Positions 12,338 through 12,729 of a stretch of 12,729 bases of DNA are shown here, piece by piece. A program made the position numbers and the translations under genes. Within the stretch, counting starts at the first letter, position 1, and every line of letters begins with the position of its first letter. Source of the stretch: Promethearchaeota archaeon (GTDB lineage: Archaea; Asgardarchaeota; Lokiarchaeia; Sigyniarchaeales; Promethearchaeaceae); assembly GCA_014729055.1 (NCBI GenBank), contig WJKO01000423.1, positions 1 through 12,729 of the forward strand, given 5' to 3'. The notes under the pieces were generated by a model. It made no database searches and was not told where the DNA came from. It saw only the letters and a program-made list of their open reading frames with translations.

Positions 12338-12729
12338 ATGAAGGAGAAAAATAAAAAAATTAACTTAAAAAAGATTATCGGAATTCCCGCAACTCTGGGA
12401 GTTACGATCGGAATCTTAGCAGCAGCATTTCAAGCAATCTTTGGGAGCGCTGGGGGTCCAGAAGCATATGGATTTTGTGTTGCTTGTCACACTCGAGATT
12501 TCATCAACACAATGATAAATGCATTTTTACCCGAAGAAGGTATATCACTTTTTGCAGCTATACCTGTATTGACACCAATTGGAGTCTTTGTTGGGGCATT
12601 TATCGCATCAAGACGGAATAAGGAATTTCGCGTAAAGAAATCCAATAGCAAGACATATTTTATGTATGTTGTTGGTGGAATTTTAATGATGATTTTTGGT
12701 CTTTTGGTCGGAGCATGTCCCTATAGAAC
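12338..12729 (+). CDS. YeeE/YedE-type sulfur-compound transporter, N-terminal part (cut by window edge)
   Basis: The frame is open from ATG 12338 to the right edge (130 complete codons). After a basic N-terminus (residues 2-12) comes a hydrophobic helix (about 13-35), then GFCVACHTRDF (45-55), a second hydrophobic pair (about 70-90), a basic loop RRNKEFRVKK (92-101) and a helix ending in GACPYR (125-130). A Gly-Phe-Cys...Arg-Asp element followed by a Gly-x-Cys-Pro-x-Arg element is characteristic of the YeeE/YedE (Sulf_transp) family, whose members carry thiosulfate or related sulfur or selenium compounds across the membrane through conserved cysteines (here C47 and C127; C50 is additional). 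Family members are usually about 350-400 residues, so roughly two thirds should lie beyond the window. A sulfur-carrier (TusA-like) gene is often adjacent and should be looked for downstream. Confidence 0.8.
   Translation, partial: MKEKNKKINLKKIIGIPATLGVTIGILAAAFQAIFGSAGGPEAYGFCVACHTRDFINTMINAFLPEEGISLFAAIPVLTPIGVFVGAFIASRRNKEFRVKKSNSKTYFMYVVGGILMMIFGLLVGACPYR

Noticed and set aside
12476..12490. CVACH, a CxxCH heme-c binding pattern in the protein starting at 12338
   Set aside because: It lies within the conserved Gly-Phe-Cys...Arg-Asp element of the YeeE/YedE family next to membrane helices; a lone match in a transporter is better read as the family's substrate cysteine than as a cytochrome.
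1..12729. CRISPR arrays, tRNA or rRNA genes, transposases, integrases or attachment sites
   Set aside because: I saw no regularly spaced repeats, no cloverleaf with a conserved T-loop sequence, and no mobile-element protein in any frame; the only tandem array is the 45-base one at 4490.

Overview
The window reads as archaeal DNA, most likely from an Asgard (Lokiarchaeia/Heimdallarchaeia-like) genome. By eye it is AT-rich (about two thirds A+T). Several genes start 23-30 nt downstream of a TATA-like box with almost no leader, as leaderless archaeal mRNAs do, while others use a clear Shine-Dalgarno (SD) motif with a GTG or TTG start. It also carries a Ras/Rab-like small GTPase, a fused-ferredoxin indolepyruvate:ferredoxin oxidoreductase, and several orphan small proteins. 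The Asgard assignment is inference, resting mainly on the small GTPase; no rRNA or tRNA is present to settle it.

Layout, left to right. Bases 1-1500 (+): the 3' end of an unidentified gene, a xylose-isomerase-like TIM-barrel sugar isomerase/epimerase, and a 75-residue orphan. Bases 1645-2622 (+): a ZIP metal transporter with an unusual Arg/Lys/Gly-rich cytosolic loop. It converges on a long-chain acyl-CoA synthetase (2664-4490, -). A promoter region of short imperfect tandem repeats separates that gene from a divergent pair: a 109-residue orphan and a nitroreductase (4544-5437, +). Next comes a Gfo/Idh/MocA oxidoreductase (5456-6340, -), divergent from a membrane-anchored GH99-like endo-mannosidase (6408-7862, +) with a 16-bp perfect palindrome between them.

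Bases 7865-10454 (-) hold iorA-iorB, translationally coupled by an 11-base overlap and a perfect internal SD. Bases 10549-11076 (-) encode the small GTPase, preceded by a 55-bp nested inverted repeat. A GNAT acetyltransferase (11207-11767, -) and a 133-residue orphan (11839-12240, -) follow. The window ends in the N-terminal part of a YeeE/YedE-type sulfur-compound transporter (12338 onward, +), divergent from the orphan across two adjacent inverted repeats.

Functionally this is a mixed chromosomal region, not one pathway. Three themes recur. One is sugar and glycan handling (TIM-barrel isomerase, Gfo/Idh/MocA oxidoreductase, GH99-like hydrolase). The second is ferredoxin-linked amino-acid fermentation plus acyl-CoA formation (IorAB, acyl-CoA synthetase). 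The third is transport (ZIP metal, YedE sulfur). I see no mobile element, CRISPR array, tRNA, rRNA or prophage, and no gene-free stretch above 300 bases. The items most worth a second look are the small GTPase with Glu at the Ras Gln61 position, the GH99-like enzyme with four predicted membrane helices, and the palindromes placed in divergent or upstream promoter regions.
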